In this document: positions 31,551 through 58,164 of the stretch, one piece after another
Numbering within the stretch: position 1 is the first letter of the stretch
Layout of the letters: every line of letters begins with the position of its first letter
Origin: Mesostigma viride
Taxonomy: Eukaryota; Streptophyta; Mesostigmatophyceae; Mesostigmatales; Mesostigmataceae
Length of the DNA stretch: 64,000 bases
Direction: 5' to 3'
Assembly (NCBI GenBank): GCA_009746045.1
Contig: RPFO01000175.1
Location: 3,446,231 to 3,510,230 of the forward strand
The notes under the pieces: model-generated
What the model saw: the letters and a program-made list of their open reading frames with translations, nothing else
Database searches by the model: none
Told to the model about the DNA's origin: nothing
Program-made: the position numbers and the translations under genes

Positions 31551-32938
31551 TAGTTTTTTGGCAGCTCAGGAGGATGATCTGAAGACGAGCTCCCCACTGA
31601 AGGCTGCACCTGCTGATCCTCTATGCCGTCTGCCTCCCCTTCTCCCTCCTCCTCCTCTGCTAGGAGGTGCCACAGGGCGTTGACCATCCGACGCCTGTCT
31701 TGCCTGCTGAAGCCCTTGGGCTGGAATGGTCCCTTGCCCGAAGCCTGGAAGTTGGGTCTAAACCCAGGCTGTGCCCTGTGGTCGCTCTGGCTCACCCCAG
31801 GAGGGAAGGTGGATGGTCTGGTGAATGGAAGAACCCCCTGAGGACCCTTGGTGTCGCTGGGAACTGGTCTCGCTTGGGGCAATCCCGTGCAAAGTGTCCC
31901 AGCTGGCCACACGTGAAACAGGCTCCTTTGGACTGCTCCATGGCACTGAGCTCCTCCATCACAGCGTTCAGCTGGTTCAGGGGCTTCTTAACAGCAGGCG
32001 CCTGGTTGCCTGCAGCAGGCTCCCACTTGAGGGAAAAGTCAGGGACACGGCACAGCGTGAGGGCATAAGACAGCACAGTATCCCACTTCCACTCGACATA
32101 GTCGAAAGGGGAGAAATGCTTGTCAATATCCACCCTGACTTGAGGGGAGAGCCCATGCAGAAACCTGTGAAGAGCTTCAGAATCAGAGCACTGGGGGATT
32201 TTGGCCCTCAGGTTGGTAAACGTCTCTACGTATTGTGGTAGTGTCAGGCCGACTGAGTACAGTTGGCCAACGCGTCCCGGTCCAGACGGAGCTGGTCCTG
32301 GGGAAGGAGAAAACGTCGAAATGAAAGCATGAGAGATGGCAAATCCTTGCAAGTATTACCTGCCGAGGATCGTAAAAACTCATCAAACCTGTCGGCTGCA
32401 CTGTCGCTCATTCGCTGTCGAACCATCTTCTTCTGGATGTCCAGGGAAAGTCGTTCTTCCGCTCGTTTGCCGTAGTTAGCAAAGTGGATAGCGAACACAT
32501 CCTGGAATCGAGTAGAGAAATGATCGAAACTGCGGTGGGTTAGATTGGTGAGCGACAGCTTGTCTACGGATTCGATTTTTGGAAATGGCGGGGCGGAACC
32601 TTGATGCGGTGGTATAGTGACGGTCACGGGGACGTCGCTGGCGGGGGTGGTGAAGGTGACCGAGGTCGTCTGCGCTGGATCCTGCCTATCGCTATCCTGC
32701 GTCTCATTCCTCGTAGTAACTGCGGTACTATTAGGTAAAACCCTTCCGTCACCCAACCGAGGAGCCTCTCTCCCCAATCCAGCAACCATGTCACGCATGG
32801 CCGCCTCCTCCTCCTCAATTCTCTGACGAAGTCTTCCCACATCCTGTTCCACCTCCTCCACCATCTTTCTATACATCGCTGCGTGTTGTTCATCGTGTAA
32901 TAATCTGATTTTAGCTGCTGAGAGGCGATCCGCTGCAA
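31550..32938 (-). pseudogene. gypsy2 gag with CCHC zinc knuckle, frameshifted
   Basis: N-terminal frame (32876-32244) starts MYRKMVEEVEQDVGRLRQRI with a coiled coil, then SFDHFSTRFQDVFAIHFANY. Frame 32352-31792 has LPQYVETFTNLRAKIPQCSD, LHRFLHGLSPQVRVDIDKHF and the knuckle CFTCGQLGHFARDCPKR, the classic CX2CX4HX4C. A third frame (31912-31550) ends in an acidic run, EEEEGEGEADG. The middle section has the retrotransposon capsid pattern. Two shifts separate the pieces. Confidence 0.86.
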
Positions 32939-33511
32939 GTCTGGTCCCGTCTCTTCCAGGCGTGGTATTTAGCGGGAAAAGAAATGAAGAGATGCACTCG
33001 CACAGGACTCGTTCGCGCGCTTGGAATCCTGGGCGACAGTGACGCTCCTCGACCCACGCCTGTCAGCGATGGCTCGCCTGGTTGGAGACCAGATGCAATG
33101 ACGGAAAACTTGGGCCCTATGGACAACGAGGGCCGCCTCACTTCAGACATAGAAGTACGGTTGAAATCAAGTTGACGCCGTGGAGTACGAGTAGTTGTCT
33201 CAGCACCTTCCCTAGCAATGGGTTCCAGAGATGATGACGGATCGCAAACCTTGATTAGTAGGGGGTAAAGGTGATTGTGTCTTCGAACTACTCATACTTC
33301 CACATGGAGTCGCGATCGTCTGCCTAGTAGAGACAACGGTTACGGCTGACTTCTAGTGTTACAGAGCAAGACAGTCACATCAGGATGTGTCTCAGTCTGT
33401 AACACCGTAAGTTTTCCGCAACTCTATGAATCTTCTCGGATGACAGACATCTGATCAACGTTGTACTACCCGGAAGGTTGCGACTTCAAGAGAAACACCA
33501 AAGTAGAGATC

Positions 33512-33523
33512 CTCCGATACCAA
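33512..33523 (-). other. gypsy2 primer binding site (initiator-Met tRNA-like)
   Basis: Immediately inside the 5' LTR, the minus strand reads TTGGTATCGGAG. The stretch TGGTATC matches the complement of the 3' end of plant/algal initiator methionine tRNA, with one mismatch before GAG. This is the usual primer of this retroelement type. Confidence 0.7.
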
Positions 33524-34303
33524 TGTAACGACTAAAAATGATCATCAGCATCATCCACAGTCCAATATGAAAGATCTTTTACCTGGGTTGCTTTCCTGAG
33601 TTGCAGAACTTCAAGTATCCGAGCAACGTTGAGATGGAAATTCCACAGCACGTGATTTAGGGAATCACAACCCCTTGTAGACACAAAGACAAGCTCGTGT
33701 ATAGACGACCTCTGTGGAACTGAAGGACGTCTATAGCCAAGGGGCTCTTATGAATGGACAACAAAGACAAGCTTTATTATACCATGGTGAATCAAAACCA
33801 ACGTAGCAACAATGGCGACCCCACGTCCTTGATATCGACGTGCTTGTCGAACTTGCTCCAACCTTAGCCTGAAGAGAACCAATCAGAACCATGGAATTCT
33901 ATACAAGATCTTCGTATCCATCCTAGTCACACAAAACAGAACAACACCACACACAGCCTGGCAGAATCTTTCCATGAGATCCTAAATCTGTCGTAAGCAC
34001 CGAAGTCCCAAAGGAGCATTTAAGACTCAATAGTACCAACTAACAAACTACAACCCCACGTGGATCAGGCCACGACCAATGAGGGCTCCTATCAGTAGTA
34101 TCAGCCAACAAACTACAACCCTACGTGGATCAGGCCACGACCAATGAGGGTTCCTATCAGTTGGTTGACAAAGTATTGAGCTCCAAGTACCGTCGTCTTA
34201 GAAACCTCATAACTTTCTCAATACTGATCCAAAAGTCCTCGAATAAAAGCCAAACATTCACAAAACAAAGGATGTAACAACAAAGTCATTTTTGCTTGTT
34301 ACA
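33524..34303 (-). repeat. gypsy2 5' LTR
   Basis: 780 bp, same terminal sequences and internal 60-bp duplication as the left LTR. Both copies having the duplication shows it predates insertion. It is followed by GTGTC (34304-34308). Confidence 0.95.
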
Positions 34304-34693
34304 GTGTCAAAGGCCTTGATATAGTCAACAAAAATGAAGACCAGCGGCAAACTGTCAGGGCAAAGGCGGCGCACCTCGATCCAGACCATCAACCGGCGCG
34401 CGACAAACACAGCCATGAGAGTGTTACGACCACGACGGAAACCCATCTGAGACTCACCCAGGTGTGGGTCCAGCGCGGCGCGGAGCCTGTGCAGCATCAT
34501 GCGCATGAAGACCTTCAGCGCGGCGCTCTGGAGGCAGACACCCCGATAGTTACCGGGGTCATCAGCAGGGCCCTTCTTGTACAGCATGACGCGGATGGCC
34601 GCCTGCCACTCAGCAGGCAGCGGCTCGTCAGAGAGAAGGACACGGTTGCAGAACGCCAGCAGAAGATCCCTCACCGCCGGGTCAGGGGTCTGT
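34304..34693 (-). pseudogene. RTE-like LINE, 5' part (RT N-terminal half)
   Basis: Upstream half of the LINE split by gypsy2. It reads PDPAVRDLLLAFCNRVLLSD, AIRVMLYKKGPADDPGNYRG, VCLQSAALKVFMRMMLHRLR, LGESQMGFRRGRNTLMAVFV and LPLVFIFVDYIKAFDTV, where gypsy2 interrupts. It is 5'-truncated at 34693, next to the duplication ATGCACCAAT. The frame is open here, so this LINE was in better condition than the others. Confidence 0.9.
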
Positions 34694-34817
34694 ATGCACC
34701 AATGCGGGGCCCTATGTAGTGGGCTATATACACACAGGGCCACAATGCGCTAGGCATGTTACAGCCATGCCATTAAATAATTTACGCGCACAGCCATGCC
34801 ATGCACATGCATATTAA

Positions 34818-36537
34818 CTCGTCGTCTGTCCCAACTCAGTCCTCACAGGAGGACTGAGTTGACAATTTTCAACCGCGTGTAGCGACTAGGTGGGGGGTCC
34901 ATCCCAAATGTTTTGATGTGGATCGGGGGTGTACTAGATGTCATTTTGTTGGCAAAAATACTGCATATGTGAAAACTTGACCCGAACACCTGAAAATTAC
35001 ACGGACGTTGGGCACCCCTCGCGAATTTGCATTTTTCGGGATAAGAACGAGTGGGAAAAATTCAATCAAATCCTGGAGCATGAAGAAAAAATATAGGCAT
35101 GTAAACACTATAGTTCTTGAAACGTGGCAAAAAACTGGGCTCGATTTGGCCACTGCAACTGCCTGAAACAATTAAAAAACTCTCAGTCCTCAGGAGAGGA
35201 ATGGGGCTTTTGCTAACTTTGCTAGCATGTAAGTGCGGTCATACTACACATCACCGTGGCCACCAACCATCCCAATCAACTCATTTCCCTTCAAGCATTA
35301 CAGGACAACACACTTGCATCATCATACTTCAGGTATATCATACCTTATCATGCAGTGAGAGCCTATGCATGCATGTAGGGAATGGGCTTGGATACCTACC
35401 AACAAAGGGTTATGTTAGAAGTGTCAACCACCAATATAATGGGTAGGTTAAGCATATTTCCATTGTTTCTAACAACAATAGATATGGCTATAACTGTTTT
35501 GCCTTGCCATGATGTGGCCAACATAGTTGCTGGCACATGATGGCAGTGGTTTGTCACCAAGACTTTTCACTCACCCGTAAAAGCTTGAATGCACCCTTGA
35601 CGCAGCCCGTGGCCACACAATCATGCAGTATGAACGTAGCAAAAGAATAACTAACATCTACGAAGGTGTTTAAACCTGCACAGCTCCTAAAACCCTGCAC
35701 AACTACACTGGGTTAAGGCAAATGCCTGCTAACATCATCTGAAAAGGGGGTTTTAGAGAGGGGCAGGCAACGGTCAAGAAAGAGCATCAAGACTTGAACC
35801 TGACAACGCCTCGCAAGCTTAAACTCATGTAAGAACATCAAGAAACGAAGAGGCAACGATTATCCGGCTTTACCTGGCACGGCTGGCGTTACCTTGGCCC
35901 AGGCGGTGCCCGCAAAAGTGGCACTTTGCGGCACATAGACCATGACGTGACAGAATGGTCGAAATCATCAAATCTATACTGTCACTCAATTTATTCTAAT
36001 ACAATTCATGTTAAAATGTAGAAAGAAACCTATCAGCCATTGAAATTGCGCCGGAAAGCAAGCGCAGTCATCAATTCCGTCGACCTGCCTTATCGCAGTT
36101 TTTTCCAGCAAGAACAGTGCCGACACCGGGTAAACCGCATCCCCGCGAGCTAAAAATTGATTTTTATCATCTTTAGAGCATCTTAAATCTATTTCCTGAG
36201 TTTGGACAGCTAACTCGTCCGCAAACGTAAACTGCATGCATGGGCGCGAGCCGCCATGGCTAGGTCGTGCATTTCCGGAACTCGCGTTTCACGTGGAAAA
36301 GTACCCTTACCACCTGTACTTTGACCGTACATTTAGCCGCTCATACCAAATCCAAAAAAATCCCAAAAATATGTCCAAGAAAGATCTTTTCACGTAGTAT
36401 TTGAATAAATTTTGAGAGAATTTTTTTGTCAAACATTCTGACCGGGGCGAATTTTCTACGAAACCCAAAAACTCGGTCCTCTAGAGAGGACTGAGTTCAA
36501 CTCAGTCCTCCGTAGAGGACCAGAGACAGACGACGAG
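34818..36537. mobile_element. TTAA-flanked DNA transposon, non-autonomous
   Basis: Bounded by TTAA at 34814-34817 and 36538-36541, with inverted ends CTCGTCGTCTGTC/GACAGACGACGAG. Just inside each end are further palindromes (ACTCAGTCCTC with its complement). TTAA duplication is typical of piggyBac and some Kolobok-like elements; the inverted repeat does not settle the family. The 1,720-bp interior has no transposase I can recognise. The longest minus frame, 36237-35986 (MQFTFADELAVQTQEIDLRC), has no known match in my view. It inserted at the tail of a LINE fragment. Confidence 0.75.
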
Positions 36538-36541
36538 TTAA

Positions 36542-36934
36542 ATTAAATTAAATTAAATGATAACATGCCTCCGTTGGGAGATCATGTAGCACATATTCCA
36601 TGATGGATGATGGTTGGAGTGGAGGAAGCCGCGTATAATCGAACGAACCTAACTCTAAGCTATCTACAGCTGTAGTCTAGAATATCCTAACTATACTACT
36701 CATCAAAACGCCTCCTCCGCTTGGGGGGAGGTGGCTTGCCCACAGGGGCTGGCGTGTGAGCCTTGACAATCTTCTGCCACCGCGTCTTGTTCTGCATGGC
36801 AGTCCAAAGAAGGGAGAGAGAGTGGATCATGCGGTGTTCAAACTGGGCTGGGACCACTAGGTCGGCCAGCGCCCAGCAACATCTGGGTGTAGGTCGTGGC
36901 ATGTCTCCCTACCCTTTTGGGAATGTCCTTGGGG
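36542..36934 (-). pseudogene. short 5'-truncated RTE-like LINE (type A tail)
   Basis: Contains only the last ~65 codons of ORF2 (LADLVVPAQFEHRMIHSLSL, WTAMQNKTRWQKIVKAHTPA), the 3' UTR and an AAATT tail. Flanking duplication CATGCATATTA lies at 34806-34816 and 36935-36945 once the TTAA element is removed. That shows the LINE inserted first and the DNA element later at its tail. Confidence 0.85.
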
Positions 36935-36984
36935 CATGCATATTATAAGCTCGTATACATCGTTGTGTATAAGCACACATACAT

Positions 36985-37790
36985 GCCTTAATCAGTTAAA
37001 CTTGTGCTCCCGTTGGGGATCGAGTCAGGGAGCACCGAAGTGCTTTTAATCCCTGTGCGTGCACAACAGGAGAAAGGGCAGAGACCCCCAGTCTCCTTCA
37101 TGCCTAAGGCATGCCACAGCTGCATTCGGGCGCGCTAGCTAAACGGACACGCTAACGATCCGGCAATCTGTGGGTGCAATAAGACCCATGTGAGCATGGC
37201 ATATAACAAGGGAGCGTGTGGCAAGGAATCTGGTCATAGCCAGGACGTAGCATGGCTGTACAAGGACTAAGCTAAGGCTATGGCTGGTTGTATACCGTGC
37301 ATGAGCGATGCACGTGTCTGGGTATGTTGGCACAGCTAGGCAAACATTGCTGCCATGGCGGCAGTGACTACTGAGGGATACAAGCTAGGGCTGTTAGCTA
37401 GTCTAGCCCGCGGGGGGCGTCCACATCTTGTGGTTGATCATCAGGTCCCCGCCCCTCCAGTACACCTTGGGCTTTTGGGGGTCCTGCTTGTGGCGGAGGT
37501 ATTCCGGCCACAGGTCGCGTCGCTGCTGCTGCTGAGCGGGGGTCAGGTCGTCGTCCAGCGTCCAGGTGAGGTCGTGCAACCGCTTGCGACGGGAGAGGAA
37601 CCGCTGCTTGTCCTCGCGGGACGGGAAGGTGAGCAGGACTGGTGGGGGAGCCGCCTTGTCCCGTGAGTGGGGAAGGCGGTGACACCCACGCAGTTCTACC
37701 TCACCTACCAAGCCCATGTCAGAGGGTAAGGAGCTGGTCCTTAAGCTCGTCGGCAAGGGAGGTTGACGTCTCACCTGGCTTCTGGGGGAA
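36985..37790 (-). mobile_element. ORF1-only LINE derivative, copy 4 (tail type B)
   Basis: Very similar to copy 3: hairpin GCTCCCGTTGGGGA, 3' UTR with AGGAGAAAGGGCAGAGACCC, and the ORF1 C-terminus at 37774-37403 (GEVELRGCHRLPHSRDKAAP, PPVLLTFPSREDKQRFLSRR, KVYWRGGDLMINHKMWTPPA). It is 5'-truncated inside ORF1. Flanking ATACATG on both sides suggests insertion into the 29-bp minisatellite that also surrounds 37797-39680. Confidence 0.75.
37403..37774 (-). pseudogene. LINE ORF1 protein, C-terminal fragment (copy 4)
   Basis: A 123-codon open frame covering the L1-ORF1-like C-terminal region: conserved 'GC.RLP.SRD', 'PPPVL.TFPSREDKQRFL', 'WTLDDDLTPAQQQQRRDLW', and a final 'KVYWRGGDLMINHK'. Here the stretch is in one frame, unlike copy 3, so it shows the intact C-terminal domain. 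Likely RNA binding by family analogy. The N-terminus is missing through 5' truncation. Confidence 0.7.
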
Positions 37791-37796
37791 GCGATA

Positions 37797-37859
37797 CATG
37801 GTTGTCTCTACTATGGGCACACATGTGCATACATGGTTGTCTCTACTATGGGCACACAT
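37797..37859. repeat. 29-bp minisatellite, left part
   Basis: Two units of the form ACATGGTTGTCTCTACTATG followed by GGCACACAT. The array resumes at 39393 after the LINE insertion. Confidence 0.85.
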
Positions 37860-39392
37860 CACTCAGCTGACCGCCCGACCTCTTAATTTCTCCTTGACGG
37901 CTCTCGAGTCCTGTATCAGGACCGCGTCAAGTTGCTGGGCAGCCTATATATACTCCCCAGCTGCGAGGCCGACGTAGACCACCCGGTATCTACCTCGCCT
38001 GGCACGCTTTACGCCAATACCGGGCCCTGTGGCGCAAGCCCTTGGGCAAGATTGAGAAACAGGACGTCTGTTTAAAGTCCTGTTCCTCCCTGTTCTTATG
38101 TACGTACGGGGCCGAGACGTGGACCCTCACAGCGCCGACCTTGCCAGAAAGCTGGACGGCGCGGTCACCAACATGCTGCGATCCATTTTTCGTGTAGGAT
38201 ACGCTGCTCATGTTCGCAATGAGGACCTGTACCTCGGCATGCCATACATCACAAGCACCATTAAGCAGCGGCGCCTGCAGCTAGTGGGGCACTTAGCTCG
38301 CACCAACCAGGTAGACACATCACGCGCCCCCCCCGTAGGACTGCGCCAAGCTCAGCCTGGCCGGCACCTCCTTACATGGGCCGGGCCCCGCAGTGCTAGA
38401 CGCTAGGGCTGGGACATCTGCCGCATACCGAACACGAACATGTTCGGGCGAATACCGAACATGTTCGGTGTTCGGGTCGCCTAAAATGTTCGGCCGATCG
38501 AACATGTGCTTTTCGGGTTCGGATCACCCTCGGAACTTACAGAACATGTTCGTGTTCGTGTTCGGGTCACCCTGGGAACCGGGCGAACATATCCGCCTCT
38601 GACCCGGTACCGAACATTGACATACTTTTCGGTTGTTGTTATTGTTTTCAGCCGAATTTTTCAGTACCAAACCACAGAACTTAACACTTATCATTCGACA
38701 GTTGAAAAGTACCAGCCAATGAACAAGATAATAAAGTACGAAGTTTTCTTTCTATCGGTTTCAGAAGTTCAGACGACAGCTAGCATTTTGCTTTAATTCT
38801 TTTGTGACAGTTCAATTGTCCTCGATGGTGTCCGTATCCTACTCACAAGTGTATCTTTATGAATTGTTCGTGTTCGGTAATTAAAATGTTCGGGTAATGT
38901 TCGGATTCGGGTTCGGGTCACCTTAAACCTGTACAGAACATGTTCGTGTTCGGGTTCGGGTCACCTGGGAATGTTCGGTATTCGGGTTCGGGTACTCTCC
39001 CCATGTGTTCGTGTTCGTGTCGCGAAATGACCCGGATGTCCGGCCAGCCCTACTAGACGCCACAAGGCACGCACCTTCAAAGAACAGCTACTAGAGGACA
39101 TGGGGGGCCTAGGCCTCTCCGTGATTTGGAACAAGATGATGGACAAGGCCAAGTGGGCCCAGGTCATAGAGGACAACGAACCCCCTCCCGCGGGGAAGCC
39201 GGCCTGCGTTTGCATACACGCGGGAAGCACGCTAGACAGGACCCCTAGGGTAGAGAGCTTAGAATAGAGTTGGCTTGATGTTGTAGATAGATTAGACCGG
39301 TAGGATTGTGTGTCCCCATCCATCCATTCATCGGGGTTAATGCTCCGTGACTCCCCAACGGGAGCACGAGTCTAATTAATTTATTAATTAAT
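37860..39392 (+). mobile_element. 5'-truncated RTE-like LINE, tail type B, containing a hAT MITE
   Basis: Plus-strand LINE of a different subfamily. Readable parts are QDRVKLLGS, the LARKLDGAVTNMLRSIFRVG frame (38098-38400) with LYLGMPYITSTIKQRRLQLV, and, after the MITE, FKEQLLEDMGGLGLSVIWNK and KWAQVIEDNEPPPAGKP. The 3' end is CTCCGTGACTCCCCAACGGG and a TTAATTAA-type tail. GGGCACACAT flanks both sides, but this is also part of the surrounding minisatellite, so the duplication is not independent proof. Confidence 0.82.
38404..39052. mobile_element. hAT-type MITE with 8-bp target duplication
   Basis: 649 bp, flanked by CTAGACGC at 38396-38403 and 39053-39060. The ends are TAGGGCTGG and its complement CCAGCCCTA. 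An 8-bp duplication and TAGGG-type ends are hallmarks of the hAT superfamily. The interior has no coding capacity but is filled with GTTCGGG and CGAACATGTTCG motifs, clustered in the outer ~200 bases on both sides, likely transposase-binding repeats. It splits the LINE frame, which rejoins across the insertion. Confidence 0.9.
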
Positions 39393-39680
39393 GGGCACAC
39401 ATACATGGTTGTCTCTACTATTGGCACACATACATGGCTGTCTCTACTATTGGCGCACATACATGGTTGCCTCTACTATTGGCACACATACATTGTGGCT
39501 GTCTCTAGTATTGGCGCACACACATGGTTGTCTCTACTATGGGCACACATGCATTGTTGTCTCTAGATAGTATTGGCACACATACAGGGTTGTCTCTACT
39601 ATAGGCAAACATACGTTGTTGTCTCTACTATTGGAACACATAGATTGTTGTCTGACTAAAGGCACACACACATGGGTGTC
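39393..39680. repeat. 29-bp minisatellite, right part
   Basis: About ten imperfect units of GGCACACATACATGGTTGTC followed by TCTACTATT. Units vary at single bases (GGCGCACA, CATTGTTG). A TTAATTAA stretch follows. Confidence 0.88.
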
Positions 39681-39727
39681 TCACTTAATTAAATAATCAA
39701 TTCAATAGGCGGCATGAGTCAGGCTAC

Positions 39728-40391
39728 CTAACCGCAATTCTCTCCCATTCCTTCTTCGGCCGAACATTCGTCATCCAGGGGCTCTACAGCCTCAGGCGAC
39801 ACTTGGTCCTCCCCAGGTTTCTCGAATTCTGGAGAGTAATCCCCAGCTTCTTCCCGTCCTGGCGAGTCTGGGTCATCTGGACCCTCCTCCGAACTGGCCG
39901 ATTGGTAATCCCCAGCCGGCTCTCCCAAACCGGGCGCGTCTCGGTCATCTGCAACCCCTCCCTCTCCCGGGGAACCATGCAGGTCTTGCATGACCTCATC
40001 GCCTCCCGAGTCTCCGCCTTGGTCTTCCACAGGCGGCTCCGCCCCCACCACGTTTGGCCTGTCCACCGCCTCGTCCACTCCTGAGAACGTCTGGGCACTC
40101 GTGGCCTCGTCAGATACCGTCGGGGAGCCTTCACGATCTGTCCCAGCAGCCCGCGCTTGTTCGACAACAGCCCGCGCTTGCACACGCGGCAGTACCGGCA
40201 AACCCACCGTCGACTCCACCTTAACAGGCACCTTGTGCTTCGCGACGACCGTCTGCACGGTGGGCGTGATGAGGTCAACGACCGCTTGCACGGTGGGCGT
40301 GATGAGGTCTTCCACGGCATCTGGGGGAATCGGCTGGTACCCGCAGCTCTCGCGCACCCGGCGTGACGTGGGCTCCTTCGTGTCCACCTGT
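39728..40391 (-). CDS. unidentified acidic protein, probable last exon
   Basis: The exon probably starts after the acceptor TTCCATTCTACAG at 40392-40404, preceded by a pyrimidine-rich tract, and ends at the stop at 39728. It begins VDTKEPTSRRVRESCGYQPI, then has a duplicated 11-residue unit (DLITPTVQAVV / DLITPTVQTVV). About 130 residues very rich in Asp, Glu, Gly and Pro follow to the C-terminus. The same frame is open further upstream to 40723, but that part lacks the bias and may be intron. No family recognised. It could be a host gene or an element ORF; it lies about 1 kb downstream of the cap methyltransferase on the same strand. Confidence 0.45.
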
Positions 40392-40404
40392 AGAATGGAA
40401 TAAA

Positions 40405-41047
40405 GGGAGGGTGGGAAGAAGGGAGCGTGATAATACACAGCGCAAACAGGGACCCAGACCACGATTCGATGAATGCTCAAATGGGTCTGTCCGTAGAGGG
40501 TGCTTTCATGAAATGCAACCGCACAGGAGAGAACGATGGCGGAATCCCATGCCGTGCGACTGGCATCCTGCTTCCGTTTCCTCCAGTGCCCCTTGTCGTC
40601 GAGTGCCCCAGGTGATAGTGTGACAGCTAAGCAAAGGCTTCGCAAGGCAATTGTTGTAATGAGTATCCAATCCATCGCCGTGGAAGTGCAGTAGAAAGGC
40701 ACCAAGTCCAATAACAGGTACAACCAACCCAGGCATCCGTGGCTCTGGCACGCCTATTCCAACGTTACAAGTCCAACAACAGATACAACCTAATACCTAC
40801 CCAGGTATCAGGGTCACTTGTCCAGGCCTCAATGGAGCTGGAATCAATAAGGCAACCTAATCAGGGGTACTACGACATCATGACATTAGCGGTACATTTA
40901 GTACTAGCAGCGGCAGAACAAAACAACAACACACCGGAACAGTCAAACAGCCACGAGTCCTCCCCTCTCAAAACGGCAAGTCTTTTCAGGAAAGGAAGTC
41001 TTAAAAAAGGAAGTCTTTCCAGAGACAAGGGAGCTACGTGGGCTGCA
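40405..41047. other. no supported gene
   Basis: Contains open frames on both strands but none with recognisable content. Near 40978-41025 a short direct repeat of AAGTCTT/GGAAGTCTT units occurs. May hold intron of the minus-strand gene at 39728. Confidence 0.35.
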
Positions 41048-41092
41048 GCAAGACAAGAAAAACCTGACAAGAAACGGCTTTTCTTGTCTTGC
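41048..41092. other. 14-bp stem hairpin
   Basis: GCAAGACAAGAAAA pairs perfectly with TTTTCTTGTCTTGC across a 17-base loop that itself contains GACAAGAAA. It lies just beyond the 3' end of the cap methyltransferase. Possible remnant of a small inverted-repeat element or a transcript-end structure. Confidence 0.55.
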
Positions 41093-41159
41093 AGCGTGCG
41101 GGATAAAGCTCAGGTATAGAATTGCATCTGCACCGCAACACCACGCTGCTCCGCCTGAT

Positions 41160-41164
41160 TTACA
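41160..41164 (-). promoter_or_regulatory. candidate TGTAA poly(A) signal of the cap methyltransferase
   Basis: TGTAA on the minus strand, about 265 bases after the stop codon at 41426. TGTAA is the usual poly(A) signal in chlorophyte algae. Pentamers occur by chance, so this is a suggestion. Confidence 0.35.
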
Positions 41165-41425
41165 AGGTCCACGCGGCCCATTCTAAGCATACCTGCCCTG
41201 TTAGGCGTATGACCTACCCGTGCATGGTTGCATGCATGCACAATGCTTACTTGACCACGCAGACTTGTGTCCGCCACGTGGAAAAACGACCTAGTCCACC
41301 ACGTAGAAAAAATGCTGATACAAACACGCATGGTAATATCACGTTTGGCTGACACAACAAACGGTAACAAATAAGCGTGCATGGTCCGATGCGGAAGCAA
41401 GGGCCGGCAGGATCACCGTCTGACC

Positions 41426-57481
<16,056 letters not shown>

Positions 57482-57898
57482 GGTAGGCCGGTCTTCCTAG
57501 CTAGATGAGAATTCTTGTGTCAGGCCTTCCATCAGCGGCTTGGCGATATTCATAAGATTCACATATTCTAAAGTATGTTGACAGCAATGGATAACGCTTT
57601 TCCACAAGGCACAAGCCCTAAGAGCGCGTGAAACTTGCTTAATTAATAATTGTCTAAGCTATCGCTAATAAGATACTCACTACTGTAGGTATTGCATGGT
57701 GGACGACGTGCATGGTGTAGAAGCCGCGCGTTGGCAGGATTCGTGCTGAAGTACTGTAAACCCGGACATCACATCTTTCTGGGTGAAGCAAGTGCTCCCT
57801 TGGTCACTCAGAGAAGCCTCTGGGTCCCGGTTGTTGACTACGTGTTTGTTGTGGTTGGTACTGTACTGTAAATACTATTGATAGTGTATCCGAAGCAC
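57482..57898. promoter_or_regulatory. presumed promoter and 5' UTR of the cap methyltransferase
   Basis: 417 bases between the start codon and the DNA transposon. No TATA box I would defend. It includes a TTAATTAATAATTG stretch (about 57636-57650). It is the original shared upstream region of the divergent gene pair, split by the transposon. Confidence 0.4.
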
Positions 57899-57949
57899 TA
57901 AGAGAGGAGCCTCGTTTAAGCCACACCTCGTTTAAGCCACACCCGAGCG

Positions 57950-57972
57950 CCCCCCCCCCCCCCCCCCCCCCC
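57950..57972. repeat. poly(C) run
   Basis: 23 C just inside the left end of the DNA transposon, after a second partial copy of the end sequence (CTCGTTTAAGCCACACC at 57927-57944). Confidence 0.9.
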
Positions 57973-58164
57973 AGGCGCACTTGGCATCGCGCTGTCTTGC
58001 GCAGACAGGCAGACCAACGGCACGCCGCGTCGAATTGGCTTCGGGCACCCGCGCCTGCCAGTTATGTAAGAGCTGATATTTTAGTGCCCGCAGCCACCAG
58101 CCGCCAGGGGTAAAGTGGTGCGCACTCAGTGATTTCGAGTGACGTTGATTAACTGAAAACGGCC

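Larger units (their letters stand above)
24838..34303 (-). mobile_element. complete Ty3/gypsy chromovirus 'gypsy2' with third ORF
   Basis: A 9,466-bp element with LTRs at both ends (778 and 780 bp) and the 5-bp duplication GTGTC at 24833-24837 and 34304-34308. It sits inside the VDYIKAFDTV codons of a LINE. Minus-strand order is 5' LTR, tRNA-iMet-like primer site, gag, protease, RT, RNase H, integrase with chromodomain, third ORF, purine tract, 3' LTR. The LTRs differ at about ten positions, so it is fairly young. The integrase frame is intact, while gag, protease/RT and ORF3 each show breaks. Confidence 0.96.

Noticed and set aside
37849-39402. GGGCACACAT as a decisive target duplication of the LINE at 37860
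   Set aside because: The same sequence is part of the 29-bp minisatellite unit present on both sides, so it cannot be counted as independent evidence.
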